Source: Sphingomonas sp. DG1-23
Lineage (GTDB): Bacteria > Pseudomonadota > Alphaproteobacteria > Sphingomonadales > Sphingomonadaceae
DNA length: 64,000 bases
Assembly: GCF_030730875.1 (NCBI RefSeq)
Contig: NZ_JAVAMA010000007.1
Location: 186,001 to 250,000, forward strand
Reading direction: 5' to 3'
Within the stretch, counting starts at the first letter, position 1; each line of letters opens with the position of its first letter. Shown in pieces: positions 28,849 through 35,635 of this stretch. Below the pieces are notes generated by a model. That model had not been told where the DNA came from. It saw only the letters and a list, made by a program, of their open reading frames with translations, and made no database searches. The position numbers and the translations under genes were made by a program.

Positions 28849-29829
28849 TCATTCGGCCGCGATGGCCGGCATTTCGTCGCTGAGCATTTCGATCGTGCGC
28901 TGCGCGGCGCGGCGCACCGCTGCTTGCGGATCCCGGTCGCGCATCCGTTCGAGATGCGGCCAGGCGCGCTCGAGGTTGAGGCCCAGAAATTCGCGCATCG
29001 TATGCCAGCGGACATAATGCGACGGATGCTCGAGCAGCCGCTCCAGCTGCTCGCAGCTGTCCTGGCGGCCGAACAGGCGCATCGCGGTGGCGAGCATCTG
29101 CAGGCGCGTCGGCTCCTGCGCCGGCGAGCTGGCGCCGACCATCCGGCGCGTATCGAAGTCGAACTCGAGTGCCATGGGCATCCCGCCGCGGTACATCTGG
29201 ATCTGCAACACCAGCGCGTGCGACCCCGCCTTGGCGGAATATTCGAAGGATTCATTGGCTTTGAAGTGGAGCGCGTCGCCCGCTTTGCAGTCGAACCGAT
29301 CGCCCTCCTCGAAACGCAGGTCGAGCGTGTGGAGGTCGTCATCGTCGCCGAAGGTCGGGATCTTCCACGACTGCAGCGGAAATTCATGCGAGCGGAAGAA
29401 TTTGAGATAGGTCTCCTGCCCGCCGAAGGTCAGCGTGCGCCGCTCGCCGTAGCGCTGCTTGGCGAGATCGATCTCGAAGCCGTCGAGCGCCAGCAGCATC
29501 GCCGTGAACTGGTCGGTGGAAGCCAGCACCATGCCGCCGAAGAACTCGCCGCCGATCGGCTGAAACGACGAGCCATAGAAGGGGTTGCGGTCGGCGCAGC
29601 GTTGCTCCTCGGTGACGATTGCCTGGATGCGATCTTCGGTGAAGAAGACGTCGCACAGGCGGAACACTTCCGCCGGCGTCATTTCCTCGTTCGCCGAGAG
29701 AATACGCTTGAGGTCGCCAAAGCCGAGATCGTCATTATAGTAGCTGACGCTGCGTTTGTTGTCTTCCAGCAGGCCGGGACGGAACTCGGGGGCCGTCACT
29801 ACCGCCATGATATCCTTGAGATTCTTCAT
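28849..29829 (-). CDS. HEAT-repeat protein with cupin-like core (B)
   Basis: A 326-residue paralogue of the protein at 31749-32726. A beta-rich centre (about 140-215, LHTLDLRFEEGDRFDCKAGD) looks like a cupin or jelly roll but lacks the HxH pair. The C-terminus (about 262-318) is HEAT-like: HPSHYVRWHTMREFLGLN and RDPQAAVRRAAQRTIEML. ATG 29829 follows GAGGGAA. It lies between the peptide hairpin and protein A. A recognition or scaffold role for the peptide is plausible: HEAT repeats bind peptides, and the HxH is kept only in the A/C partner. Confidence 0.68.
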   Translation of the reverse strand: MKNLKDIMAVVTAPEFRPGLLEDNKRSVSYYNDDLGFGDLKRILSANEEMTPAEVFRLCDVFFTEDRIQAIVTEEQRCADRNPFYGSSFQPIGGEFFGGMVLASTDQFTAMLLALDGFEIDLAKQRYGERRTLTFGGQETYLKFFRSHEFPLQSWKIPTFGDDDDLHTLDLRFEEGDRFDCKAGDALHFKANESFEYSAKAGSHALVLQIQMYRGGMPMALEFDFDTRRMVGASSPAQEPTRLQMLATAMRLFGRQDSCEQLERLLEHPSHYVRWHTMREFLGLNLERAWPHLERMRDRDPQAAVRRAAQRTIEMLSDEMPAIAAE

Positions 29830-29880
29830 GTCGTTTCCCTCATGCCGATCGGAACGGTTCACCCGATCCCGTCAGGTGTT

Positions 29881-29910
29881 TGCGGGCGCGGCGAAGCTGC
29901 CGCGCCCGCA
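29881..29910 (-). terminator. 12-bp hairpin after peptide 1
   Basis: A perfect inverted repeat, TGCGGGCGCGGC/GCCGCGCCCGCA, with a 6-nt loop, starts 5 nt after the peptide 1 stop and precedes the protein B gene. No U tract follows. It is likely a partial terminator or 3' stabiliser that keeps peptide message above enzyme message. Confidence 0.65.
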
Positions 29911-29915
29911 AGCGG

Positions 29916-30065
29916 TTAGTCTGCGACTGCGTCGTTGGTGACTGCGATCACGACGCCGATCACGATGCCGGCAATGACCTGGCCGGCGACGACCGGCGTG
30001 TGACGGGCCGAGCCGGGAGCCCCGACTTCGAGGTCGAGGGCGGGCAGGTTGTTGGTGTCGGACAT
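29916..30065 (-). CDS. Short hydrophobic peptide 1 (49 aa), putative precursor
   Basis: A 49-residue peptide. The N-terminus is acidic with NNLPALDLEVGA; the C-terminal part is strongly hydrophobic and Gly/Val/Ile-rich (VIAGIVIGVVIAV), ending NDAVAD. AAAAAGGGG precedes the ATG. It shares NLPxLDxEVG with peptide 2, 23 nt upstream. A conserved leader-like N-terminus, variable hydrophobic C-terminus, downstream hairpin and adjacent enzyme and exporter genes all fit a RiPP or bacteriocin precursor. There is no Cys, Ser or Lys in the hydrophobic stretch, so lanthionine chemistry is excluded. Confidence 0.72.
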   Translation of the reverse strand: MSDTNNLPALDLEVGAPGSARHTPVVAGQVIAGIVIGVVIAVTNDAVAD

Positions 30066-30088
30066 GGAATTTCCCCTTTTTGAGCGTG

Positions 30089-30241
30089 TCAGAGCTGATC
30101 GGTGTCGGCGAAGAAGATCGCGCCGATAATCGAGGCAATACCGGCAGTGAGGCTGCAAATGACGGCCTCGCCACGCTGCTCGACGAGCATGCCTACTTCG
30201 AAATCGAGAGATGGCAAATTATGAACTTGATGATTGCTCAT
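30089..30241 (-). CDS. Short hydrophobic peptide 2 (50 aa), putative precursor
   Basis: A 50-residue peptide: VHNLPSLDFEVGM at the N-terminus matches peptide 1, followed by EQRGEAVICSLTAG and a hydrophobic IASIIGAIFF segment, ending ADTDQL. It has one Cys. TGGAGA lies 7 nt before the ATG (30241). Peptides 1 and 2 are adjacent and share a leader, as in two-component bacteriocins or multi-precursor RiPP clusters. It is the first gene after the AT-rich spacer with two palindromes. Confidence 0.72.
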   Translation of the reverse strand: MSNHQVHNLPSLDFEVGMLVEQRGEAVICSLTAGIASIIGAIFFADTDQL

Positions 30242-30284
30242 GTTTAGTCTCCAGATATTGAGCTCTTGGCTCATTCTACTGTTG

Positions 30285-30319
30285 AGTTGTCAACTGTTGC
30301 TGACAAAGTGAATTTGTCA
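30285..30319. promoter_or_regulatory. Two palindromes upstream of peptides 2 and 1
   Basis: The 86-nt AT-rich spacer between the regulator stop and peptide 2 holds AGTTGTCAACT (30285-30295) and TGACAAA-5nt-TTTGTCA (30301-30319). Both are built on TTGTCA half-sites, and one half reads TTGACA on the minus strand. They are candidate operators for the winged-helix regulator encoded just upstream, overlapping a promoter for the peptide genes. Confidence 0.55.
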
Positions 30320-30327
30320 CCACAGAA

Positions 30328-30822
30328 TTAAGCGGTCAATCCATTGAGGATGTTGTTAGGCTCAACTTGAGACCAGTTCCGCAAGGTGCCGGCGCGCCGC
30401 GCGGACGTGCGTGCCACTTCGAGGAAGTAGCGCTCCAGCGCCGCGCGCGATTCGGGGCTCAGCTCCACCCAGGTGCGGCGGCCGTCGCACGTGTCGGGCG
30501 CGCTGCTGAGCGCACCTGTCTCGATCAGATTGCCGACCCAACGCACCCCGGTGCTGCGCGGTACGCCTGCGGCCAGCGCGAGGTCCGAGATCGAGACCCG
30601 CACGCCCTTTCGCTCGGAAAGGTACAGGTCGAGCAGCATGTCCCACACCGGATCGGCCATGTGGAAGCCGGCGAGCAGCCGGCGTTGCAAGCCACGCGAG
30701 CGCGCGATATCCGCCGCGACGCGGCCGCACCATTCGTCTTCGGATGCTTCGTTCTCGGCGACGCCCCAGGTAACCGTCGTCTGGAACGGTGCATTGGTGG
30801 GCAGAGTGATATGCACGAGCAT
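30328..30822 (-). CDS. Winged-helix (MarR-like) transcriptional regulator
   Basis: A 164-residue protein with a C-terminal winged helix at about 85-150: VSISDLALAAGVPRSTGVRWVGNLIETGALS (recognition helix) and a wing DGRRTWVELSPESRAAL. The N-terminal 60 residues may be a dimer or sensor part. GAGGAGG overlaps the end of the cupin-like C gene, so it is translated as part of the operon. Position between the two modules and next to the palindromes suggests local control of peptides 2 and 1. Confidence 0.8.
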   Translation of the reverse strand: MLVHITLPTNAPFQTTVTWGVAENEASEDEWCGRVAADIARSRGLQRRLLAGFHMADPVWDMLLDLYLSERKGVRVSISDLALAAGVPRSTGVRWVGNLIETGALSSAPDTCDGRRTWVELSPESRAALERYFLEVARTSARRAGTLRNWSQVEPNNILNGLTA

Positions 30823-30834
30823 GGCAATACCTCC

Positions 30835-31761
30835 TCAGTGAAAGGACCGCTGGATCCACGGGCGTCCGCGCTCGACCGCGGCGCATTGTCGCGCGGCCAT
30901 CCGGGCGATGAACGGGTTGGCGTCGCGTGCTCCGCGCTCGAACACCGCAAGCCGGTCCTCGAGGCTGGCCTGAGCCGAGGCGAGCGCCGTGATCGCGCTG
31001 AACTGGATCCGGTCGCTCGGATGATGCGCGGCAAAGGATTCGACGAGATTGCGGCCGTCGCCCCCGCCCAATTGCGCGCACAGCGCCAGCAGCGGCTCGA
31101 CGGCGCTGCGAGTCAGATGCGCCGCGACGGTCTTGCCTTCGACGTCGAAGCGATACTGGTCGCGGAAACTCAGATGCGGCGCGCGCTCCATGATGTTGAG
31201 CGAGACCGAGAGTTCGTCTGCGGGCAGCTGGGCATGAACGTCGCGATGCGCGCGGTAGAGCATGATCTTGCCCTGCTCGAGCCGTGATCGCTCGACAAAG
31301 CGCAGGTCGACTTCGTCGCCGATGGCGCCGGCGAAATTGTCATAGTCATATTCGTAATAATCGCTCCAATAGCCGGGGCCCATGTAGCCGGCGGTCAGGA
31401 ACGAGAAATTATGGTCGTGGGGCACATGGTAGAAAAATGCTTCGTGGCCGTTTTCCTGGAGTAACCGATCATCCTCAGATGGCCAGAAATTGGCGCGGAT
31501 GAAGAAGTCTCGCGCCTGATGCAGGATCACCACCTGTGGCCCATAGACGTTCCGCGCGCTCTGATCGCGGCAGCGCTGCTTGAGTTCGTCGACGAGCATG
31601 TCGGCGAGGAAGTCGCGATTGTTGGCGAGCGCCTTGAGACCATCGCCGAACGACGCGAAGCAATCCTCGTCGCGTGCGTCGAAACGGCCGCTTTCCAGTG
31701 TTTCGACCAGATCGCCGAGCTCGGCGCGATGCGGTGTCGCGGTTTCGATCACGCGTGGCAT
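30835..31761 (-). CDS. Cupin-like protein with C-terminal HEAT region (C)
   Basis: A 308-residue paralogue of protein A (27903-28820), collinear throughout. Conserved blocks: NNRDFLADMLVDELK (A has NNRTFLGDMALEELK), FIRANFWPS, YHVPHDHNFSFLT (His115-Asp-His117), GYMGPGYWSDYYEYDY, and RDVHAQLP (His175) before SVSLNIMER. Conservation is centred on the putative metal site, as expected of an enzyme. The C-terminal helices are HEAT-like. The gene overlaps the D gene by 13 nt. A peptide oxygenase or hydroxylase is the favoured reading, unproven. Confidence 0.7.
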   Translation of the reverse strand: MPRVIETATPHRAELGDLVETLESGRFDARDEDCFASFGDGLKALANNRDFLADMLVDELKQRCRDQSARNVYGPQVVILHQARDFFIRANFWPSEDDRLLQENGHEAFFYHVPHDHNFSFLTAGYMGPGYWSDYYEYDYDNFAGAIGDEVDLRFVERSRLEQGKIMLYRAHRDVHAQLPADELSVSLNIMERAPHLSFRDQYRFDVEGKTVAAHLTRSAVEPLLALCAQLGGGDGRNLVESFAAHHPSDRIQFSAITALASAQASLEDRLAVFERGARDANPFIARMAARQCAAVERGRPWIQRSFH

Positions 31762-32726
31762 GCGCCGGCCTCCGCCTCGATCATGCCGAGCGCGTTTCGC
31801 GCCGCTGCGCGCAGATCGGGATGCGGGTCCCGCTCGGCCATCGTGCGGAGGCGCGCACGCGCACGGCCCTCGTTCAGGCGGAACAGTTCGGTGGTCGCGT
31901 GCCAACGCAGGAAAAAGCTGTCGTCATGGGTGAAGGGCTCGACCACGGCGTCGTCCTCGCTGCGTCCCAGCGAGGCGAGGAAGCTGAGCAACATCTGGCT
32001 GCGCGAGGCAGTGTCGCTGGTGCTGCAGGCCGCAACGGCGGTGAGATCCTCCGAATCATATTCCACGAGCAGCGGCGCACGATCGAGCAGGATCTCCGCC
32101 TGCAGCACGACGATGTCACCGATCGCATGCTCTATGACATAGCTCTGGGTCCGGCCGTCGAGCGTCAGGATCTCGCCATCTTCCAGTGCGCGATACCCGG
32201 CCGGGCGACATTTCGGGCTGTCGTCCAGGCTGAAATTGCCCGATACCTGCGGTGCGTCCCACATGCGCAGCACTGCACCGCCGGCGCGCAGGAACTTCTG
32301 CACCGATACGGTGCCGGTGAAGGTGATCGCCGCAGGCCCGCGGCGCTGCATCTTCTTCGCGGCGAGTGCATCCACCGGCAGGCTGTTCAGCGCGATGTTG
32401 ACATGACGATGCGCGAATATCGCGACGCCGTGTTGGAAGCCGTTGCCGGTCGGTGCGAGCGGGGGCTCGAAATAGGCGTCGCGAAGCGCGTCTTGCGCCA
32501 TCGCGGCGATCCAGCCATCGATCCAGCCGGTGTCGGCAAAAGCGGCCTCCACCAATGCGCGAACGCTGTCGGCGGTCGGATCGGCGAGCGTATCGAGTGC
32601 CTGATGCAGCGCCGCCAGCGCCGGCTGCAGGCGCCAGTGATGCGTCGGCAGGCTGGTCGGCAGCGCGTCGCCACGGGCCTGCTCCGCCTTGATGAAATAT
32701 CGCCGAAGTTCTTGTCTGGAAATCAT
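31749..32726 (-). CDS. HEAT-repeat protein with cupin-like core (D)
   Basis: A 325-residue paralogue of protein B. Shared C-terminal motif: FFLRWHATTELFRLN...MAERDPHPDLRAAARNAL (B has YVRWHTMREFLGLN...RDRDPQAAVRRAAQRT). The middle is beta-rich (VQKFLRAGGAVLRMWDAP), without HxH. ATG 32726 has GGAGG 4 nt upstream. It sits after peptide 3 and its hairpin and overlaps protein C, exactly mirroring the B-A pair. The N-terminal 100 residues are more diverged from B than the rest, perhaps fitted to a different peptide. Confidence 0.66.
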   Translation of the reverse strand: MISRQELRRYFIKAEQARGDALPTSLPTHHWRLQPALAALHQALDTLADPTADSVRALVEAAFADTGWIDGWIAAMAQDALRDAYFEPPLAPTGNGFQHGVAIFAHRHVNIALNSLPVDALAAKKMQRRGPAAITFTGTVSVQKFLRAGGAVLRMWDAPQVSGNFSLDDSPKCRPAGYRALEDGEILTLDGRTQSYVIEHAIGDIVVLQAEILLDRAPLLVEYDSEDLTAVAACSTSDTASRSQMLLSFLASLGRSEDDAVVEPFTHDDSFFLRWHATTELFRLNEGRARARLRTMAERDPHPDLRAAARNALGMIEAEAGACHA

Positions 32727-32832
32727 ACATCCTCCAGCGCCAGGCACGATTCCGCGCTCGCCGCACCTCACGGATGCAGCGGGATCGATGCTGGCTTGTC
32801 CGCAGACGTCTAGTTCGAGCGCGGATGGACGG

Positions 32833-32854
32833 GCCGTGGCGGGTTCGCCACGGC
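32833..32854 (-). terminator. 9-bp hairpin after peptide 3
   Basis: A perfect inverted repeat GCCGTGGCG/CGCCACGGC with a 4-nt loop lies 16 nt after the peptide 3 stop and about 107 nt before the D gene. No U tract. It occupies the same position in its module as the hairpin at 29881-29910. Confidence 0.6.
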
Positions 32855-32870
32855 GCCTGGCCGATCGCCG

Positions 32871-33011
32871 CTATCCCCCGATGATATAGGTCCCGACGAT
32901 CACGCCGATGCAGACCGGCCCCCCGACCTCCTGACGCGTGACGTGCCCGCAAACTCCAACCGGGGTGCGCAGGGTGAAGGCGGACGCGTGTACGCTGCTG
33001 ATCTTCTTCAT
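32871..33011 (-). CDS. Short peptide 3 (46 aa), putative precursor
   Basis: A 46-residue peptide. The basic N-terminus MKKISSVHASAF is followed by TPVGVCGHV, TRQEVGGPV and a hydrophobic end CIGVIVGTYIIGG. It has two Cys. EVGG resembles the EVG(A/M) of peptides 1 and 2 and a double-glycine leader end, but no NLPxLD is present, so it is a diverged member. GGGGGG lies 7 nt before the ATG. It stands alone between the anti-sigma-like gene and the D-C pair, so it probably serves as precursor for that pair. Confidence 0.66.
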   Translation of the reverse strand: MKKISSVHASAFTLRTPVGVCGHVTRQEVGGPVCIGVIVGTYIIGG

Positions 33012-33030
33012 CGATATTCCCCCCAAAGAC

Positions 33031-33116
33031 GGCCGGCGGAACCGGCCAGTGCCTTCCAAATCGCGGCCCTGGCGCACAGCTCTCCGCTTCGCCGATCGCG
33101 TGATGTCGCGATCGGC
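33031..33116 (-). promoter_or_regulatory. Structured leader of peptide 3
   Basis: The 240-nt spacer before peptide 3 contains two stem-loops: GCCGATCGCG/CGCGATCGGC (33091-33116, 6-nt loop) and GGCCGG/CCGGCC (33031-33047), the latter just ahead of the ribosome site. Farther upstream (33205-33230) the DNA is AT-rich and could hold the promoter. It may be an independent transcription unit start. Confidence 0.45.
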
Positions 33117-33251
33117 GGATCGGTGTCCGTCTGGGCTTTTCGACGAGAACGGCTGTTCGATGCCGTCAATCAATTAGTCTCGCGGCAACGGAAAACCTGT
33201 CGCACTTTTTTGAAATTATTTTTCGAAGAGGGAACTTCCCGGCGCCCGCCT

Positions 33252-33866
33252 TCAGATTCGGAGCATCAACCGGTCCATTTCGCTCTCGCGCCGATGGTCG
33301 GCCAGCACTTCCGAAAGCTGCCGGATTACCGCGCGCTGGCGGCGGAGCCGCACGAACAGGAACGCGATGGTCGCGGCGATCACCGCCATCCCGAGCAATG
33401 CCGACCAGCTGAGCAAGGCTTGCGACAGATGCGGACCGAGCGGACGCCCCTCGCGCTGGCTCAGCACTGCGAACATCATTCCCAGCAAGGTCGCCGGCCC
33501 GAACAGCGTCAGGTCGAACAGAGTGCGGCGGACGCGCGCGCGGTATCTCCGTATCTGGCCCTCGAGGAAGGTCTCCCGGTCGCGCTGGTCGGCACCCCAT
33601 TCCACGCGGCGCAGCCGATAACGGGTCCGTGCGGACCACAGAAGCAGCAGCAGGATCATCACGCCGGCGGCGAGCGAGCCGAGCGTGAATTTGCGCCAGA
33701 TCCCGAACACGACGAAGACGGTCAAGCAAGCCGCGATCAGCAACTCCGCCCGCTCGATCCAGCGGGCACGCCGCAGCACGCGCTCCGACAGCGCCGACAC
33801 CTCTTCCGCTGCATGCCGTACGCTGCCACGCCACAATTCGGAGAGGTCGTCGAACTCACCGGCCAT
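33252..33866 (-). CDS. Membrane protein, probable anti-sigma factor
   Basis: A 204-residue protein with an N-terminal cytoplasmic helical part (about 1-40), paired transmembrane helices at about 42-80 (LLIAACLTVFVVFGIW and GVMILLLLLW) and two more at about 128-175, then a charged tail. It lacks the zinc HxxxCxxC motif. The gene overlaps the ECF sigma gene by 11 nt, the usual sigma/anti-sigma arrangement. Membrane retention of the sigma factor is inferred from position and topology. Confidence 0.68.
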   Translation of the reverse strand: MAGEFDDLSELWRGSVRHAAEEVSALSERVLRRARWIERAELLIAACLTVFVVFGIWRKFTLGSLAAGVMILLLLLWSARTRYRLRRVEWGADQRDRETFLEGQIRRYRARVRRTLFDLTLFGPATLLGMMFAVLSQREGRPLGPHLSQALLSWSALLGMAVIAATIAFLFVRLRRQRAVIRQLSEVLADHRRESEMDRLMLRI

Positions 33867-34356
33867 GCGGTGCCCCCATTTGCTCGACCAGCGCCGATTT
33901 TGCCCGCTGGCAGCGGAGCATCGCGGCATTGGCGGTGATCCCCAATGTCTCGCCGATCTCTATGAATGAGAAACCTTCCAGCATCAGCGTCGCCGTCTCC
34001 CGCTGGGCCACGCTCAACTGCCGCATCGCCGCCAGCAATCGCGACCGCCGATCCGCGACGATCGCCGCTTCGTCGGGCTGCAGGTCGGCGGTGGGAAGCT
34101 CTTCGCCCAATTCTTCCGTAACAGGATTCCGCGCGCGGCGCGAGACGTGCGTCACTGCGCGCTTCTGCGCGATGCTGGCGATATAGGTCTTGAGCGAGGA
34201 TTGGCCGCGAAAGGACGGTAGTGCGCGCCACACGGCAAGGACGATCTCCTGCTTGAGATCCTCGCGTTGGCTCGGATCGGCTTCATAGGCGAGTGCTATG
34301 CGCGAAAGCAGCCCGGAATGGGTGCGTATGACGTCATCGAAGCCCACATCGCTCAA
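33856..34356 (-). CDS. ECF-type sigma factor
   Basis: A 166-residue RNA polymerase sigma factor. Region 2 covers about 15-75 (DLKQEIVLAVWRALPSFRG, SLKTYIASIAQKRAVTHV); region 4 covers about 110-160 (LSVAQRETATLMLEGFSF, EIGETLGITANAAMLRCQRA). The start is read as TTG 34356, because the only nearby ATG is out of frame and an in-frame stop lies about 33 nt upstream. It heads the peptide locus and probably drives it together with its membrane partner. Confidence 0.87.
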   Translation of the reverse strand: MSDVGFDDVIRTHSGLLSRIALAYEADPSQREDLKQEIVLAVWRALPSFRGQSSLKTYIASIAQKRAVTHVSRRARNPVTEELGEELPTADLQPDEAAIVADRRSRLLAAMRQLSVAQRETATLMLEGFSFIEIGETLGITANAAMLRCQRAKSALVEQMGAPHGR

Positions 34357-34727
34357 GACGTTTACTCGCCCCCGGACAACCAGCCACTATCAGCGACTTA
34401 AACCGATCCGATGCGACAGGAAAGCATTGTCGTGGCGACTTGCCAGCGCATCCCGCGCACTTTGGCGGATCATGCCGGATCGCCAGCCCGCATGGCCCGC
34501 ATCCGAGCGGCAGCCATCGCCTTCGTAGCGTCTGAAAGCTGACATTCCTCAGAGTGCGTCGTTTGACCGGGCCATGGGGAGGGTGCGGCCAGTCAGGGAC
34601 ACGCCCCCTATAGCCGCGAAGAAGGAGTTGGCGGTCACGACATGGTAGCTGCTTGCGATGACGGCGCGGGCTAGTTGACTGCCAACCTCGCCCGCACCGA
34701 TGGATACCGGTGGTCGTCACGGCAGCC
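34357..34727. other. Intergenic upstream of the sigma gene
   Basis: No convincing ORF on either strand. It should hold the promoter of the sigma operon, but no ECF-type -35/-10 pair could be assigned with confidence. Confidence 0.4.
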
Positions 34728-34839
34728 TCAGGCGCCGAACGCGCCGTCGATCGTGGGCATCGCACCGGTGACGAAGCCCGCTTCCGATCCCGCCAACCAC
34801 GCGACCATCGCCGCGACCTCCTCGCCCCGTCGCCGAAGT
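34728..34839 (-). pseudogene. SDR oxidoreductase, C-terminal remnant
   Basis: About 35 codons ending RRGEEVAAMVAWLAGSEAG then FVTGAMPTIDGAFGA and a stop. This is the C-terminal signature of short-chain dehydrogenases (EEVAxxVxWLxxxxAxFVTG). Everything before it, including the NAD site and YxxxK, is absent. It abuts a TetR remnant on the other strand. Confidence 0.75.
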
Positions 34840-35158
34840 GCTAACTGCCGTGCTGGAGGAAGCGGCCCGCCGGTATGCAGCCGATCCCGACGCCGCCGGC
34901 TGCCTCGTGCTGGAAGGAACCCGCTGCAATGATCCGGAAGCGCGGGAGGCAGCGCGCGCCTTCAATGTCGCGGCAGAGGGCGTGATCCGCGACTATGTCG
35001 CCGCGCGCCATCCCGAGGCGGCGGAGCGGATGGCCGACTTCGTCAGCACGACTATGTCCGGCCTCTCGGCCAAAACCCGTAACGGCCACGGCCTGGATCG
35101 ACTACTTGCTTCCAGCCGTCTCGCCGGCCTGGCCCTTGCGCAGGCCCTTTCCGTCTGA
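34835..35158 (+). pseudogene. TetR/AcrR regulator, C-terminal remnant
   Basis: The frame carries a TetR-type ligand domain end: VLEEAARRYAADPDAAGCLVLEG, TRCNDPEAREAARAFN, MADFVSTTMSGLSAKTRNG and the family-typical ending LAGLALAQAL. The N-terminal helix-turn-helix is missing. GTG 34838 could start a 106-residue remnant, but without DNA-binding part. It is divergent from the SDR remnant, the common TetR/SDR pair. Confidence 0.75.
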
Positions 35159-35635
35159 ACGGCCATTGCTTGCGGGTCGGCTTGCCGCACGAGATTGCCG
35201 GCTGCGGCGAGTTGCGACGGCGCTCGAGGATGTTCTTCTGCCGCCCCGGTGCGTTTGTGATGCGGCTCATGGAAGAGGCCGGGCCGGGCGGACGGATCGC
35301 CGCCGCGTCGATGACAGCCGCGGCACCCAAAATGGCAAGGCCGGCCTGTGGGACGAAGGAGGAAATCACATTCGAGTGGTGGGTCCGATGTCCGTCATGG
35401 ACAGAGGCCGAAGTGGCTGATTTCCGCCATTCCAAGCCGATTGCGCGGGGCCGATGCCCCCTAAGATATCCCCACTTATATTTTTTCATGCATCGCACGG
35501 CGCATCCGGCCAAGCGAAGTCGCTCGTTCAAATATTCTCGAAGCGTCGGATAGTGGGTTATGGCAGATATTGGGTAAGACTCGACATTAGTTTGAGACTG
35601 TACGACGATGATGGCCGTCAAAGGGGAGGGGTTCC
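35159..35635. other. Intergenic, 477 nt, no recognised gene
   Basis: Open frames occur on both strands but none looks protein-like. The last 150 nt (35480-35630) are AT-rich and end in AAAGGGGAGGGG, the ribosome site of the Cys-rich gene. It is probably decayed DNA beside the deletion scar. Confidence 0.45.

Larger units (their letters stand above)
21525..34356 (-). other. Candidate peptide-natural-product locus (16 genes)
   Basis: This span reads as one minus-strand transcriptional programme: ECF sigma, membrane anti-sigma-like protein, peptide 3, HEAT-type protein D, cupin-like protein C, winged-helix regulator, peptides 2 and 1, HEAT-type protein B, cupin-like protein A, ABC exporter, small membrane protein, HlyD, MacB-type ATPase and two FtsX permeases. 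B/D and A/C are paralogous pairs, so the block peptide-hairpin-B-A is duplicated. Most downstream genes overlap by 1-4 nt. The layout is that of a ribosomally made peptide with modifying enzymes and exporters; that function is inference. Confidence 0.6.

Noticed and set aside
33196..34420. 9-mer CCTGTCGCA upstream of both sigma and peptide 3 as an ECF promoter
   Set aside because: The copies are in opposite orientation, and a 9-base match between two spacers of this size is not far from chance.
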